DNA from: Streptomyces qinglanensis
Lineage (GTDB): Bacteria > Actinomycetota > Actinomycetes > Streptomycetales > Streptomycetaceae
DNA: 64,000 bases
NCBI RefSeq assembly: GCF_900111245.1
Contig: NZ_FOGO01000021.1
Location: 1-64,000 of the forward strand
Reading direction: 5' to 3'
Of this stretch, positions 32,221 through 42,663 are shown one piece after another; the first letter of the stretch is position 1; every line of letters starts with the position of its first letter. Under the pieces are notes generated by a model. The model made no database searches. It saw only the letters and a program-made list of their open reading frames with translations, and was not told the DNA's origin. The position numbers and the translations under genes were made by a program.

Positions 32221-35200
32221 CTACCCCTCCGCAGGGGCGGGGAGGGACTGTTCCGTCCAGATGATCTTGCCGGTCGCGGTGTGGCGGGTGCCCCAGCGTT
32301 GCGCCAGCTGGGCCACCAGCAGCAGGCCCCGGCCGCCCTCGTCGGTGGTGCGGGCGTGGCGCAGCCGGGGGGAGGTGCTGCTGGCGTCGGAGACCTCGCA
32401 GATCAGGCCGCGGTCCAGGATCAGGCGGAGGCAGACCGGGCCGGTGGCGTGGCGGATGGCGTTGGTGACCAGTTCGCTGACGATGAGTTCGGTGGTGAAG
32501 GTCAGTTCCTCCAGACCCCACTCCGTCAACTGTTCCCCGGCCTCGGCGCGGGCGCGCCCGACGGCGGCCGGGTCGCTGGGCAGGTCCCAGGAGACGACCC
32601 GGTCCGCGGGCAGTACCCGGGTCCGGGCCAGCAGCAGGGCCGCGTCGTCGACCGGCGGGCCGGTCAGCAGGGCGTCCAGGGCGTTGCGGCCGATGGTCTC
32701 CAGCGTGGGTCCGGGCACGGCGAGGGCCTCGCTCAGCCGGGCGAGCCCGACATCGAAGTCCCGGTCGTAGGTCTCGATGAGGCCGTCGGTGTAGAGGGCG
32801 AGGAGACTGCCCTCGGGCAGCTCCCGTTCGGCGGACTCGAAGGGGAGGTATCCGAGGCCGAGCGGCGGTCCGACGGGCAGTTCCACGATGTCGACGCCGC
32901 CGTCCGGGCCCACGATCACGGGTGGGAGGTGGCCGGCCCGGGCGAGAGTGCACTGCCTGCTGACCGGGTCGTACACGGCGAACAGGCAGGTGGCCCCCAG
33001 GAGCGCGGTGCCCGCGGTCTCGTCCTCGGCCGAGGACGGCTCCTCGCTGCTGTGCGCCCCCATGAGGCCGATGACCAGGTCGTCCAGGTGGGCGAGGAGT
33101 TCGTCCGGGGGGAGGTCCAGGTTGGCGAGGGTGCGCACTGCGGTCCGCAGCCGGCCCATGGTCGCCGCCGCGTTGATGCCGCGCCCGACCACGTCCCCGA
33201 TGACCAGGGCGACCCGGGCACCGGAGAGCGGGATGACGTCGAACCAGTCACCGCCCACGCCGCTGGGGACGTCCGCCGGGAGGTACCACGAGGCCACCGT
33301 CAGCGCGTTCCCCGCCGTCAGTTCCTGCGGCAACAGGGACCGCTGCATGGAACGCGCCGCGGTGCGCTCGCGGGTGAAGCGCCGTGCGTTGTCGACGCAC
33401 ACTGCCGCGTGGGAGACGATTTCCTCGGCCAGCCGCACGTCGTCCGCCTCGAAAGGGTCCCGGTGGGCGGGCCGGGCGAACGTCGCCACGCCGAGGGTGA
33501 CGCCGCGCGCCCGCACCGGGATCACCACCACCGAGCGGAAGCCGAACGCCCGGATGGAGGCGCCGAGGGACTCGTCCTCGGTGACCCAGGGGCTGGTGGC
33601 GGGGTCCAGCGTCCGGTCCACCAGGGTTCTGCTCTCCAGCAGGCAGCGGGTCACGGGCGAGGACGGGGCGCGCTGGACCACTTCGCCCACGGCGCGGGTC
33701 GCCTCCGGGCAGCCCTCGCGCACCGACTGCTGCCCCGCGCGGCGCAGCACGGGGGTCATGCCGACCGGTCCGGGGGCCGGTTCCTCGCCCTTCATGACCG
33801 AGTCCAGCACGTCGACGGCGACGAAGTCGGCGAGGGACGGCACGGCCTCGTCGGCCAGCTCCTGCGCTGTGCGGGTCACGTCCAGCGTGCTGCCGATGCG
33901 GGCTGCGGCCTCGTTCAGCAGGGCCAGTCGCTCCTGTGCCTGCCAGCGCTCGGTGACGTCGATGACCATGTACCAGATCCCCACGTGCCGGCCCTGGCGG
34001 TCCGTCATCACGAAGATGGAGGCGGAGAACGCGCGTTTGCGGTACGGGTCCGGGTAGTGCGGGCCGCGGAACTCGTGGTCCATGACCGGCTCCCCGGTCT
34101 CCAGGACCGAGCGCATCGTCGCCTCGAAGGTCTCCGCCTGCGGGCCGGGCAGCACTTCGCTGATCTGCCGCCCCAGCCGCTGTTCCAGCGGGACCAGGCG
34201 GTCCAGTGTCTCGTTGACCCAGACGTAGCGCAGGTCCGAGTCCAGAACGGCGATGCCGACCGGCGCGTGGCGGAGGAACGGACTGAGCATCAACTGGCTC
34301 ATGCCGCCGCCGGGCATCCGCCAGAAGGCGCGCCTGGGCGGCCGGCCGACGAACCTGCCGAACAGCAGTGCGGCACAGGTGGCGACGAGCACGCCCGGGA
34401 CCATCTCGTAGAGGCCCGACTCCAGCGGTCCGAGCAGGGGGTTGATCCGCTTCCAGAGGAGCACCGTGGCGGCACCCGACACGATCCCGGCCATGGCCCC
34501 CGCCCAGGTCATCCGCGGCCAGTACAGCGAGAGGAGGACGACGGGGCCGAAGGCGGCCCCGAAGCCCGCCCAGGCGTAGGCGACGATGCTCAGCAGCCCG
34601 TCGCCTCGGAGCGCGATCGCGAAGGCCGCCAGGATCACCACGCCGACCGCGCCGCGGCCGACCCGCACCAGCACCTTGTCCGAGGCGCGCCGGTTGAGGA
34701 ACGCGCGGTAGAAGTCCTCCGTCAGGGCCACGGACGACACGAGGAGCTGGCTGTCCGCGGTCGACATCACGGCGGCCAGCACGGCGACCAGCATCACCCC
34801 GGCGACCCAGGGGTCGAGCAGCGTCCGGCTCAGCACGATGAACACCGTGTCCGGGGAGGAGAGCGGCCTGTCGAGTTCGGCGATGCCCACCAGGCCGACG
34901 AGCGTGGCGCCGCTGAGCACGAGGACGACCCAGCCCGTTCCGATGCGGCGGGCCGCCGGCACCGCGCGGATGCTGCGGATGCCCATGAAGCGGGCCAGGA
35001 TGTGCGGCTGGCCGAAGTATCCGAGGCCCCAGGCGAGCAGCGAGACGATCGCGACGGCGCCGAGCCCTCCGCCCGCGGACCACTGGCCGTCCGCGTAGTG
35101 GACGTCGGACCCCATGTCGAGCAGGCCCACCTTCTTGTCGCCCAGGGTGGAGCCCAGTGCGCCGAACCCGCCGACCGCCGCGACGCCGACCGCCGGGAGC

Positions 35201-35802
35201 ACGATCAGGGCGCAGAGCATCAGCAGGCCCTGCATCACATGGGTCAGGCTCACGGCGAGGAAGCCGCCGAGGCAGGAGTAGATGGCGATCACCAGGGCGG
35301 TCAGGGTCACCCCGAGTCCGAAGCGGATGTCGAAGACGTACTTGGACAGCAGCCCTCCGGCCACCAGACCGCTGGCGACGTAGACGGTGAAGAACACCAG
35401 GGTGACCGCGGCCGAGACCATCCGGAGCGTCCGGGTGCGGTCCTCGAACCGCTCCTCCAGGTACGCCGAGAGGCTGACCGCGTTCTCGGCGCGCTCGGTG
35501 TAGGTACGCAGCCGCGGCGCGACGAACAGCCAGTTGAGATAGGTGCCGACCGCCAGACCGGCCGCGATCCAGGCGGCGCCGAGACCGCCCGCGTAGACCG
35601 CGCCGGGCAGGGCGAGGAACAGCCAGCCGGACATGTCGCTGGCCCCGGCGGACAGCGCGGCGACGTAGGCGCTCAGTCTGCGGCCGCCGAGGGCGAAGTC
35701 GGCGAAGGTGCGGGTGCGGGTGTAGGCGCGGACCCCGATGGCGAGCACGGCGACGACGTAGACGAGGAACACGGTCACGATCGGCGCACTCAGGTGGAAC
35801 AC
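32221..35802 (-). CDS. PutP-type Na+/proline symporter fused to PAS-GAF-SpoIIE phosphatase-HATPase
   Basis: One uninterrupted 1193-residue frame. Residues 1-490 closely match the E. coli proline symporter PutP (AALSAGASDMSGWLFLALPG with Na+-site Asp56; GLGYFGQPHILARFMG; AAVMSTADSQLL with Ser347/Thr348; SYAWAGFGAAFGPVVLLS-like region). Residues about 505-620 are PAS, 630-810 GAF, and 830-1062 a PP2C/SpoIIE phosphatase with its acidic metal ligands (GGDWFDVIPL, VIGDVVGRG, LYTDGLIE, VDDAALL). Residues 1070-1190 are an RsbW-like HATPase (SELVTNAIRHA, CEVSDASS, EGGRGLLLV). It is a membrane sensor that likely couples proline or osmotic status to dephosphorylation of an anti-sigma antagonist. No partner gene is adjacent. 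Confidence 0.93.
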   Translation of the reverse strand: MFHLSAPIVTVFLVYVVAVLAIGVRAYTRTRTFADFALGGRRLSAYVAALSAGASDMSGWLFLALPGAVYAGGLGAAWIAAGLAVGTYLNWLFVAPRLRTYTERAENAVSLSAYLEERFEDRTRTLRMVSAAVTLVFFTVYVASGLVAGGLLSKYVFDIRFGLGVTLTALVIAIYSCLGGFLAVSLTHVMQGLLMLCALIVLPAVGVAAVGGFGALGSTLGDKKVGLLDMGSDVHYADGQWSAGGGLGAVAIVSLLAWGLGYFGQPHILARFMGIRSIRAVPAARRIGTGWVVLVLSGATLVGLVGIAELDRPLSSPDTVFIVLSRTLLDPWVAGVMLVAVLAAVMSTADSQLLVSSVALTEDFYRAFLNRRASDKVLVRVGRGAVGVVILAAFAIALRGDGLLSIVAYAWAGFGAAFGPVVLLSLYWPRMTWAGAMAGIVSGAATVLLWKRINPLLGPLESGLYEMVPGVLVATCAALLFGRFVGRPPRRAFWRMPGGGMSQLMLSPFLRHAPVGIAVLDSDLRYVWVNETLDRLVPLEQRLGRQISEVLPGPQAETFEATMRSVLETGEPVMDHEFRGPHYPDPYRKRAFSASIFVMTDRQGRHVGIWYMVIDVTERWQAQERLALLNEAAARIGSTLDVTRTAQELADEAVPSLADFVAVDVLDSVMKGEEPAPGPVGMTPVLRRAGQQSVREGCPEATRAVGEVVQRAPSSPVTRCLLESRTLVDRTLDPATSPWVTEDESLGASIRAFGFRSVVVIPVRARGVTLGVATFARPAHRDPFEADDVRLAEEIVSHAAVCVDNARRFTRERTAARSMQRSLLPQELTAGNALTVASWYLPADVPSGVGGDWFDVIPLSGARVALVIGDVVGRGINAAATMGRLRTAVRTLANLDLPPDELLAHLDDLVIGLMGAHSSEEPSSAEDETAGTALLGATCLFAVYDPVSRQCTLARAGHLPPVIVGPDGGVDIVELPVGPPLGLGYLPFESAERELPEGSLLALYTDGLIETYDRDFDVGLARLSEALAVPGPTLETIGRNALDALLTGPPVDDAALLLARTRVLPADRVVSWDLPSDPAAVGRARAEAGEQLTEWGLEELTFTTELIVSELVTNAIRHATGPVCLRLILDRGLICEVSDASSTSPRLRHARTTDEGGRGLLLVAQLAQRWGTRHTATGKIIWTEQSLPAPAEG

Positions 35803-36061
35803 GTTGCCTCGCCTGCGAGGTTCATGAGCTCGGAGGCGGCCGTCGGCACGCCCGGCAGGTCACGCACTGGCGTCTCAATGTACCGAAAGGGGGGCCTTCG
35901 CCAGAGCTCGCGCGACACCTGCGTGTCGGCCCGGGAGCAGGGCGCGCAGCGGCCTGCTCGGCCGGTGTGACGGGGACGGCCGGTCCGACCGGGGGCGCGG
36001 GCCGGTGCGGAGACGGCTCCCTCCGGTGCGGGACGGCTCCGCCCGGACCGACGCGGCCCGG

Positions 36062-36715
36062 CTACGGAGTGCTTCCCCGGCCGGGGACCGGCTCGGTGGC
36101 GGGGGCCGTGCCGGTGGCCGTCAGGGTGTCCCAGCCGGCCATGGCCGCTTCCACGACGCCGAGCAGGTCCTGGCGGGGAACGCCGTCCCTGGCCTGGACC
36201 GAGAGGCCGAACAGGACGGTCGCGTAGAAGGCGGCCAGTGCGCGGGTGTCGGCCCCGTCCGGGAGATCGCCCTCGGCGACCCCGCGGTCCATCCGCTCCC
36301 GGATCCGGCCCTCCATCACGCGGCGGTCCTCGGCGAGCAGCGCCCGGACCCCGTCGTTCTCGGGGGTGCAGTTGGTGGCGGCGAGGACGACCATGCAACC
36401 GGCAGGCTTGCCGGCGGCGGTGTACGCACAGGCGTTGCCGCGCAGCGCCTGCCGGACTCCCTCGCGGGCCGTGGGCGCCTCGGACAGCGCCCGGCGGGTG
36501 CGGGCGCCCTCGGTGCGGCCGTAGAGCGCGACCGCCTCGCGGAAGAGGCCCTCCTTGGAGCCGAAGGCGGCGTAGAGGCTCGGCGGCCGGATGCCCATGG
36601 CCGCGGTGAGGTCGGCCATCGTGGTCGCCTCGTACCCGCGCTCCCAGAAGACGTGCATCGCCCGTTCGAGAGCGGCGTCCCGGTCGAAGGCGCGCGGCCG
36701 TCCGCGTGTGGCCAT
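36062..36715 (-). CDS. TetR family regulator
   Basis: A 217-residue repressor. The HTH is FDRDAALERAMHVFWERGYE and MADLTAAMGIRPPSLYAAFG, the form common in regulators of short-chain dehydrogenases. The ligand domain includes AGCMVVLAATNC. The ATG at 36715 follows AGGAGG (36722-36727). It is divergent from the SDR gene, and the AT-rich 231-bp spacer holds the probable operator and a TTGACG box (36851-36856) oriented toward the SDR. Confidence 0.92.
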   Translation of the reverse strand: MATRGRPRAFDRDAALERAMHVFWERGYEATTMADLTAAMGIRPPSLYAAFGSKEGLFREAVALYGRTEGARTRRALSEAPTAREGVRQALRGNACAYTAAGKPAGCMVVLAATNCTPENDGVRALLAEDRRVMEGRIRERMDRGVAEGDLPDGADTRALAAFYATVLFGLSVQARDGVPRQDLLGVVEAAMAGWDTLTATGTAPATEPVPGRGSTP

Positions 36716-36946
36716 CCCGGCCTCCTTCCTGCCGTTGCGTGCCGTCCTGTGCCGCCGTGTGCCGTGGTGTGGCCGTGGTGTGCCGCCGTGCTGGGCCAAC
36801 CGCCGGGCGCCGTGACGACGAACTTATTTAGCGCTCGATACCGAAAGGTCTTGACGACCGAGGATACTCGCTGCCTTAATTATGTATCACTCACTACAGA
36901 GAAGTGGGTGCGCGACTCCGCCCTCCGCATCGGAACGAGGACAGCC

Positions 36947-37702
36947 ATGACGTCTGCAGCGACACTCCCCCTCAGCGGCAAAGCAGCACTGGTCACCGGC
37001 GGGAGCAGGGGCATCGGCGCGGCCGTCGCCCGGCGCCTCGCGGCGGACGGCGCGGACGTCGCACTGACCTACGTCGACGCGAAGGAACGGGCGGCCGAGG
37101 TCGCCGCAGACCTCCGCACCACCGGACGCCGGGCCCTCGCCGTCCGGGCCGACAGCGCGTCGGCGACCGACCCGGTGGCAGCCGTGCGCAGCACGGCGCA
37201 GGAGTTCGGCCGCCTCGACATCCTCGTCAACAACGCGGGCATCTTCCCGAACGGCCCGCTGGAGGACATCACGGTGGAGGAGATCGACCGCACGCTGGCG
37301 ATCCATGTGCGCGCGGCGCTGCTCGCCGCCCAGGCCGCCGCCGCGCACATGACGGCCGGAGGGCGCGTCGTGACGATCGGCAGCAACCTGGCCGAGCGCG
37401 TTCCGCGGCCCGGCATCACGCTCTACGCCGCCTCCAAGTCCGCACTCGGCGGCCTGACCCGCGGGCTGGCCCGTGATCTGGGAGCCCGCGACATCACGGC
37501 CAACCTGATCCAGCCCGGCTCCACCGACACCGAGATGAACCCGGCCGACAGCTCCCAGGCCGACGCCCAGCGCGCCCTGACCGCGCTCGGCCGCTACGGC
37601 ACCCCCGAAGGCATCGCCGCCATGGTGGCCCACCTGGCCGGTCCGGAAGCGGCAGGCATCACCGGCTCGGTGTTCACGGTGGACGCGGGCGCCAACGCCT
37701 GA
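36947..37702 (+). CDS. Short-chain dehydrogenase/reductase (SDR)
   Basis: A 251-residue classical SDR. The cofactor motif is VTGGSRGIG, the NNAG motif is in LVNNAGIFPNG, and the catalytic Ser-Tyr-Lys are in TIGSNLAE, LYAASKSALGG. The C-terminal GITGSVFTVDAG is typical. The basic residue after the second strand is replaced by VDAKER, so NADPH preference is uncertain. The ATG at 36947 is preceded by GAACGAGGACA. It is probably repressed by the divergent TetR protein. Confidence 0.92.
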   Translation: MTSAATLPLSGKAALVTGGSRGIGAAVARRLAADGADVALTYVDAKERAAEVAADLRTTGRRALAVRADSASATDPVAAVRSTAQEFGRLDILVNNAGIFPNGPLEDITVEEIDRTLAIHVRAALLAAQAAAAHMTAGGRVVTIGSNLAERVPRPGITLYAASKSALGGLTRGLARDLGARDITANLIQPGSTDTEMNPADSSQADAQRALTALGRYGTPEGIAAMVAHLAGPEAAGITGSVFTVDAGANA

Positions 37703-37748
37703 CCTGCCACGGGCAGTCGGCCCCGGCCGCCGGCCGGCGCGGGTGAGC

Positions 37749-38755
<1,007 letters not shown>

Positions 38756-38858
38756 CAGGAGACGGTAAGCGGGCGACTCGCGATCCACAACACAGGTGTG
38801 TGAAAGGGCCGCCAACAGGTGTTGGACCGCACCGGCCGCCCGCGGCAACGCTGGACGC

Positions 38859-40253
38859 ATGCCCCTCCCCCGGATCTCCCGTCGGCCTCCCGCTCCGGCC
38901 CGGCCGCGGTACACCGTTCACGGCAGCACGCTGGTGATCGTGCACCCCCCAGCACCGTCCCACGGCCCGGCGCCCTGCGACGGCCCGGCTCTCTCCGACA
39001 GTCCGGCTCCCTCCGACAGCCCCGTACCGCGCCCGGCGGGCCCGTACGCACGGCTGTTCGCCCGCCCCGGCGCCGTCGGCTTCACCCTCGGCGGACTCCT
39101 CGCCCGGCTGCCCATGGGCATGTTCACCGTCAGTGCCGTGCTGATGATCGCGGACGCGCACGGTTCGTATGCACTCGCCGGGAGCGTCACCGCCACCGGC
39201 CTGGCGGCGACCGCGCTGGCCGGACCGCTCGTGGCACGTGCCGTCGACCGCCACGGACAGTCCCGGGCCGCCCTGCCCGCGACCCTGCTCGCGCTGCTCG
39301 GCTCGCTGGCGCTCGTGGTCTGCGTCCACACCCGGGCACCGGTCTGGACCCTGTTCGCCGCGTACGCCGCCACCGCCACCACCCCCAACACCGGCGGCAT
39401 GGCCCGTGCCCGCTGGGCACATCTGCTGCGCCGCGACCCGGCCGCCCGGCACACCGCCAACTCGTTCGAACAGGCCGCCGACGAGCTGTGCTTCCTGCTC
39501 GGGCCGATCCTCGCCACCCTCCTGTGCACCGCGCTCTTCCCGGAGGCCGGCACCCTGGCCGGCTGCGGGCTGCTGCTCACCGGCACGCTGCTCTTCCTGG
39601 GGCGGCACTCGACCGAACCCCCGCCCGGCCGGACGCGGAACCGGGCCGGATCCGCACCGCTGCGGCAGCCCGGGACACCCGCGCTGCTGCTCGTCTTCGC
39701 CGCCACCGGGGCCGTGTTCGGCGCGCTGGAGGTGGTCACCCTCGCCTATGCGGACGGCCAGGGGCACCGGGCCGCGGGCGGTGCCGTCCTCGCCTGCCAG
39801 GCGGCCGGATCCGCCCTCGCCGGGCTCGCGTTCGGCCGCCTGCCGCCCGCCCGTTCCGACCGGCGGCGACTGGCCGGATGCACCGCCGCCATGGCCGCAC
39901 TCACGGTCCTGCCGCTGCTCGCCGCGCTGACGGCCCCCCTCCCCGTAGTGGCCGGGGCGCTCCTGGTGGCGGGACTGGCGACGGCGCCGACGATGGTCAC
40001 CGGTATGGCAGTTGTCCAGCGGCTCACGCCCGCCGGGCGGCTCAACGAAGGCATGACACTCGCCGTCACCGCGCTGCTCGGCGGGATCGCCGCCGGATCG
40101 GCTGCCGGGGGCCGGGCCGCGGAATCACTCGGCTCCGCCGGTTGGGCGTACGGCGTCCCCCCGGTGGCGGCGGCAGCGGCGGCAGCGCTCGCCACCCTGC
40201 TGGCCGTCTCCGCTCACCGCACCCGGGTGACCGCTCACACCGGGGGAACATAG
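38859..40253 (+). CDS. MFS transporter
   Basis: A 464-residue transporter with about twelve hydrophobic segments (GAVGFTLGGLLARLPMGMFT at the first helix). The loop-2/3 motif LVARAVDRHGQSRA is recognisable, and the protein resembles drug/sugar exporters regulated by LysR. The ATG at 38859 leaves a 60-residue Pro/Ser-rich tail (GPAPCDGPALSDSPAPSDSP) before the first helix, so the real start may lie further in, for example a GTG near 38934. The last 19 bp overlap the end of the convergent oxygenase gene. Confidence 0.88.
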   Translation: MPLPRISRRPPAPARPRYTVHGSTLVIVHPPAPSHGPAPCDGPALSDSPAPSDSPVPRPAGPYARLFARPGAVGFTLGGLLARLPMGMFTVSAVLMIADAHGSYALAGSVTATGLAATALAGPLVARAVDRHGQSRAALPATLLALLGSLALVVCVHTRAPVWTLFAAYAATATTPNTGGMARARWAHLLRRDPAARHTANSFEQAADELCFLLGPILATLLCTALFPEAGTLAGCGLLLTGTLLFLGRHSTEPPPGRTRNRAGSAPLRQPGTPALLLVFAATGAVFGALEVVTLAYADGQGHRAAGGAVLACQAAGSALAGLAFGRLPPARSDRRRLAGCTAAMAALTVLPLLAALTAPLPVVAGALLVAGLATAPTMVTGMAVVQRLTPAGRLNEGMTLAVTALLGGIAAGSAAGGRAAESLGSAGWAYGVPPVAAAAAAALATLLAVSAHRTRVTAHTGGT

Positions 40254-41173
40254 TGCTGGGGCAGGTCGCGCTCCTGGGGCGGCGGCAGATTGCGGACCGG
40301 CGTCTCCACCGGCGGCACGCCGCGGGGCCTGCGGCCCTGTTCCCGCTCCCAGCCCGCGCGCGCCCGAGGGTGGTAGCGGCGCGAGGGCGGGACCAGCTTC
40401 CAGCCGTGGTGCACGAGCCGTCCGATCCTGCGCAGCCGCCGCTCGTCGCGGTCGGTCCACCGGTAGCCCAGCCGGCGGCGCACCACGGGCGGGAAGAACC
40501 CGACCGTGAACCACACCGTGGCGCGCGCCTGCGGGCCCCGCACCAGGCGCCACACCGTGTCCGGCAGCAGCCGCAGCGCGGGCGGTTTCGCGAGCATCCG
40601 CAGATCCAGCACGTCGCGGGTGGGCCGGTTGTCCTCCAGCACCTCCTCGGCCATCCGCGTCCAGTAGTCCTGGAACGCCTCCCAGTCGGGCGGTACGGGA
40701 CGCATGCTCATGCCGTACAGCCGCCACCACTGCACATGCTCGTCGAACAACTGCCGCTTCTCCGCCTCCGTCAGGCCCGGACCGAGCCGGTCGGCGACCA
40801 GCAGCGTGAGGACGAAGAAAGTGGCGTGCGCCCAGTAGAAGGTGTCGGGGTCGAGGGCGTGGTACGGGCGGCCCGCGCCGTCGGTGCCCCGGACGGTGCG
40901 ATGGTAGCCGCGGACCTGCCGCGCCGTCGCCGCCGCGCGCGGCCCGTCGTAGACCACGCCCCCGATGGGGTACAGCGAACGGAACAGCCGCTGCCAGCGC
41001 TCCTCGAAGAACCGGGAGTGCTCGGCCACCCCCGCGCCGAGCTGCGGGTGCATGTTCTGCATCGCCCCCGCCCACGGCGCCAGCAGCACCCCGCGCCAGT
41101 CCCCGAAGTACTTCCAGGTCAGCGACGAGGGGCCCAGGGGTTCCGGAGCCGGTTCCGTGCTGCGGACGACCAT
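40235..41173 (-). CDS. MpaB-like oxygenase (DUF2236)
   Basis: A 312-residue protein of the oxygenase MpaB/DUF2236 group, heme-dependent in the characterised fungal relative. Conserved parts include KYFGDWRGVLLAPWAGAMQNM, HPQLGAGVAEHSRFFEERWQ, RGYHRTVRGTDGAGRPYHAL (the His-rich core) and DPDTFYWAHATFF. The ATG at 41173 follows GGAAGGAG. The C-terminus is Pro/Arg-rich. It overlaps the convergent MFS gene end by 19 bp. Substrate unknown. Confidence 0.85.
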   Translation of the reverse strand: MVVRSTEPAPEPLGPSSLTWKYFGDWRGVLLAPWAGAMQNMHPQLGAGVAEHSRFFEERWQRLFRSLYPIGGVVYDGPRAAATARQVRGYHRTVRGTDGAGRPYHALDPDTFYWAHATFFVLTLLVADRLGPGLTEAEKRQLFDEHVQWWRLYGMSMRPVPPDWEAFQDYWTRMAEEVLEDNRPTRDVLDLRMLAKPPALRLLPDTVWRLVRGPQARATVWFTVGFFPPVVRRRLGYRWTDRDERRLRRIGRLVHHGWKLVPPSRRYHPRARAGWEREQGRRPRGVPPVETPVRNLPPPQERDLPQHYVPPV

Positions 41174-41249
41174 GCGGCACTCCTTCCGCGGGCCTGCTGC
41201 GCACCGGGGCAGGGCTCTGCGCCCAGAGTAGGTGCCGCGGGCGACGGAA

Positions 41250-41897
41250 TCAGCCCCCCGCGGCCCCCGCATTGTTGGCCGCGGCCCGCGCGTCCATCGC
41301 CTTCTTCAGCGCGGGCCCGGCCACGCCCGCCCGCGCGGTCAGCTCCTTGAGGCGGCGGCGGTTCTGGTGCCGCACCCGCCAGCCCAGCTCCGGGCAGAGC
41401 CGGGCCAGCGCCGCGAAAGAGGCCAGCGCCGCCCGCGACGGCTCGATCCGCGCCGCCGGCTCGCTGCCGGTCAGCGTCGCGACGGCCTCCGCACGCAACG
41501 CTCCCGGCACACTCCGGTCACGCACCGTGATCCGCTTGCGGCGCAGCGCCCTGTTCTCCACCCGGATCACCCCGGCGTCGGCCAGCCGCTCCTCCACGGC
41601 GAGGCAGGTCTGGCGGCGTTCGCGCTGCACCCAGGTGTGCCAGCGGCGGGCGCGGGGATGCTCGGCGATGACGCGGAGTGCGCCGTCGAGCACGGGGTCA
41701 CCCGTGCGGTGCCCGCCCACGGCGCGGACCTTGCCCCTGTCGTCCTCGATGCAGCCCCGCGCCTCCAGCTCCGCGAGGGTGCCGGCCCGTATCGCGTACC
41801 CGAGCTGGTCGCCCCACTTGAGCTGCTCCTTCTCCACCTCGCACGCGAGCAGGAAGAGCCGCGCGGGCAAGCTGTCCATGACCCCGACCCGTTGCAT
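41250..41897 (-). CDS. GPP34/GOLPH3 family protein
   Basis: A 215-residue helical protein similar to Golgi phosphoprotein 3: LPARLFLLACEVEKEQLKW, YAIRAGTLAELEARGCIEDD, DPVLDGALRVIAEHPRARR, WVQRERRQTCLAVEERL. Eukaryotic members bind phosphoinositides and anchor glycosyltransferases; actinobacterial copies are numerous and of unknown role. Either the ATG at 41897 or the one at 41879 could be the start. It is followed by the MpaB-like gene on the same strand. Confidence 0.82.
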   Translation of the reverse strand: MQRVGVMDSLPARLFLLACEVEKEQLKWGDQLGYAIRAGTLAELEARGCIEDDRGKVRAVGGHRTGDPVLDGALRVIAEHPRARRWHTWVQRERRQTCLAVEERLADAGVIRVENRALRRKRITVRDRSVPGALRAEAVATLTGSEPAARIEPSRAALASFAALARLCPELGWRVRHQNRRRLKELTARAGVAGPALKKAMDARAAANNAGAAGG

Positions 41898-42003
41898 CCC
41901 CCCATCACAGCACGCTGCCGGAGGAGAGGAAAGAGCAGGTCAGGGCCGTAAGGAAAGACCGAACACGGGTAATCGGACCGACATGGCCCCCGCGCCCGGC
42001 GGG

Positions 42004-42259
42004 GCACCCCCACGCCGCGAAAAAAGGGGGCCGCGGGTGGCGAAGCCCCCGCACCCGCGGCGACAGCCGCGCAGAAACGACGAAGGCGAGGCGGCCCACG
42101 CATTCCGTGGGCACACCCCGCCCCCACACCCCGCAGAGCACCCCCCACGCCGCGAAAAAAAGGGGGCCGCGGGTGGCGAAGCCCCCGCACCCGCGGCGAC
42201 AGCCGCGCAGAAACGACGAAGGCGAGGCGGCCCACGCTTTCCGTGGGCACACCTCGCCT
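42004..42259. repeat. Tandem duplication downstream of ssrA
   Basis: About 118 bp (42004-42121) recurs at 42138-42259 with a period of about 135 bp. Differences are one extra C and one extra A in homopolymers and two substitutions. Each copy holds a CCGCGGGTG...CACCCGCGG stem and the GGCGAGG...GTGGGC terminator-like hairpin. On the minus strand they lie directly after tmRNA, so ssrA may have two terminators in series. The 372-bp gap up to the GPP34 gene contains nothing else. Confidence 0.9.
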
Positions 42260-42269
42260 TTCGCCTTCG

Positions 42270-42639
42270 TGGAGATGGCGGGAATCGAACCCGCGTCCAA
42301 CGAAGTGGAAACAGGGCTTCTCCGAGCGCAGTCCGCTGCGATTTTCTCGGCCCCGGAGATCACGCGGACAAGTCTCCGACGGGCCCAGTCACTGTTCGAT
42401 GTCCCGGTAGGTCCCGTGACCGGACCTACGCGGTGAGTTCCCTTAGCTGATGCCAGGAACCGGGGCGGGAACTACCCCGGGCTGACACTTCGCAGGTCGC
42501 TGCTCAGGCAGCGAGGGCGAAGGAATCGCGCTTGGTGTTGGCGATTATTTTTTTGCGGCACATGGTTAACGAGATCATTGCCGCGTTCCTCGGCTCGCTT
42601 CCCCTGCTTCGACGTTCGCTGTCGAAACCGATCATCCCC
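42270..42639 (-). ncRNA. ssrA: tmRNA (transfer-messenger RNA)
   Basis: The 5' end GGGGATGATCGGTTTCGACA and the 3' end with a tRNA T-arm (GGTTCGATTCCCGCC) pair as an acceptor stem; the discriminator is A at 42270 and CCA is not encoded. The tag frame starts at the resume codon GCC (42540-42542) and reads ANTKRDSFALAA then TGA (42504-42506), so twelve encoded residues. It rescues stalled ribosomes with SmpB, which is encoded just upstream on the same strand. From memory the S. coelicolor tag is longer (ANTKRDSSQQAFALAA), so this one is shortened in the middle. Confidence 0.97.
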
Positions 42640-42663
42640 GTGTTGAGTTGACAATCTGCACAG

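Noticed and set aside
32008..35970. 1320-codon plus-strand frame opposite the PutP fusion
   Set aside because: Composition (Gly/Asp/His/Gln-rich, no domain) is that of an antisense shadow; the minus strand codes for well-conserved domains.
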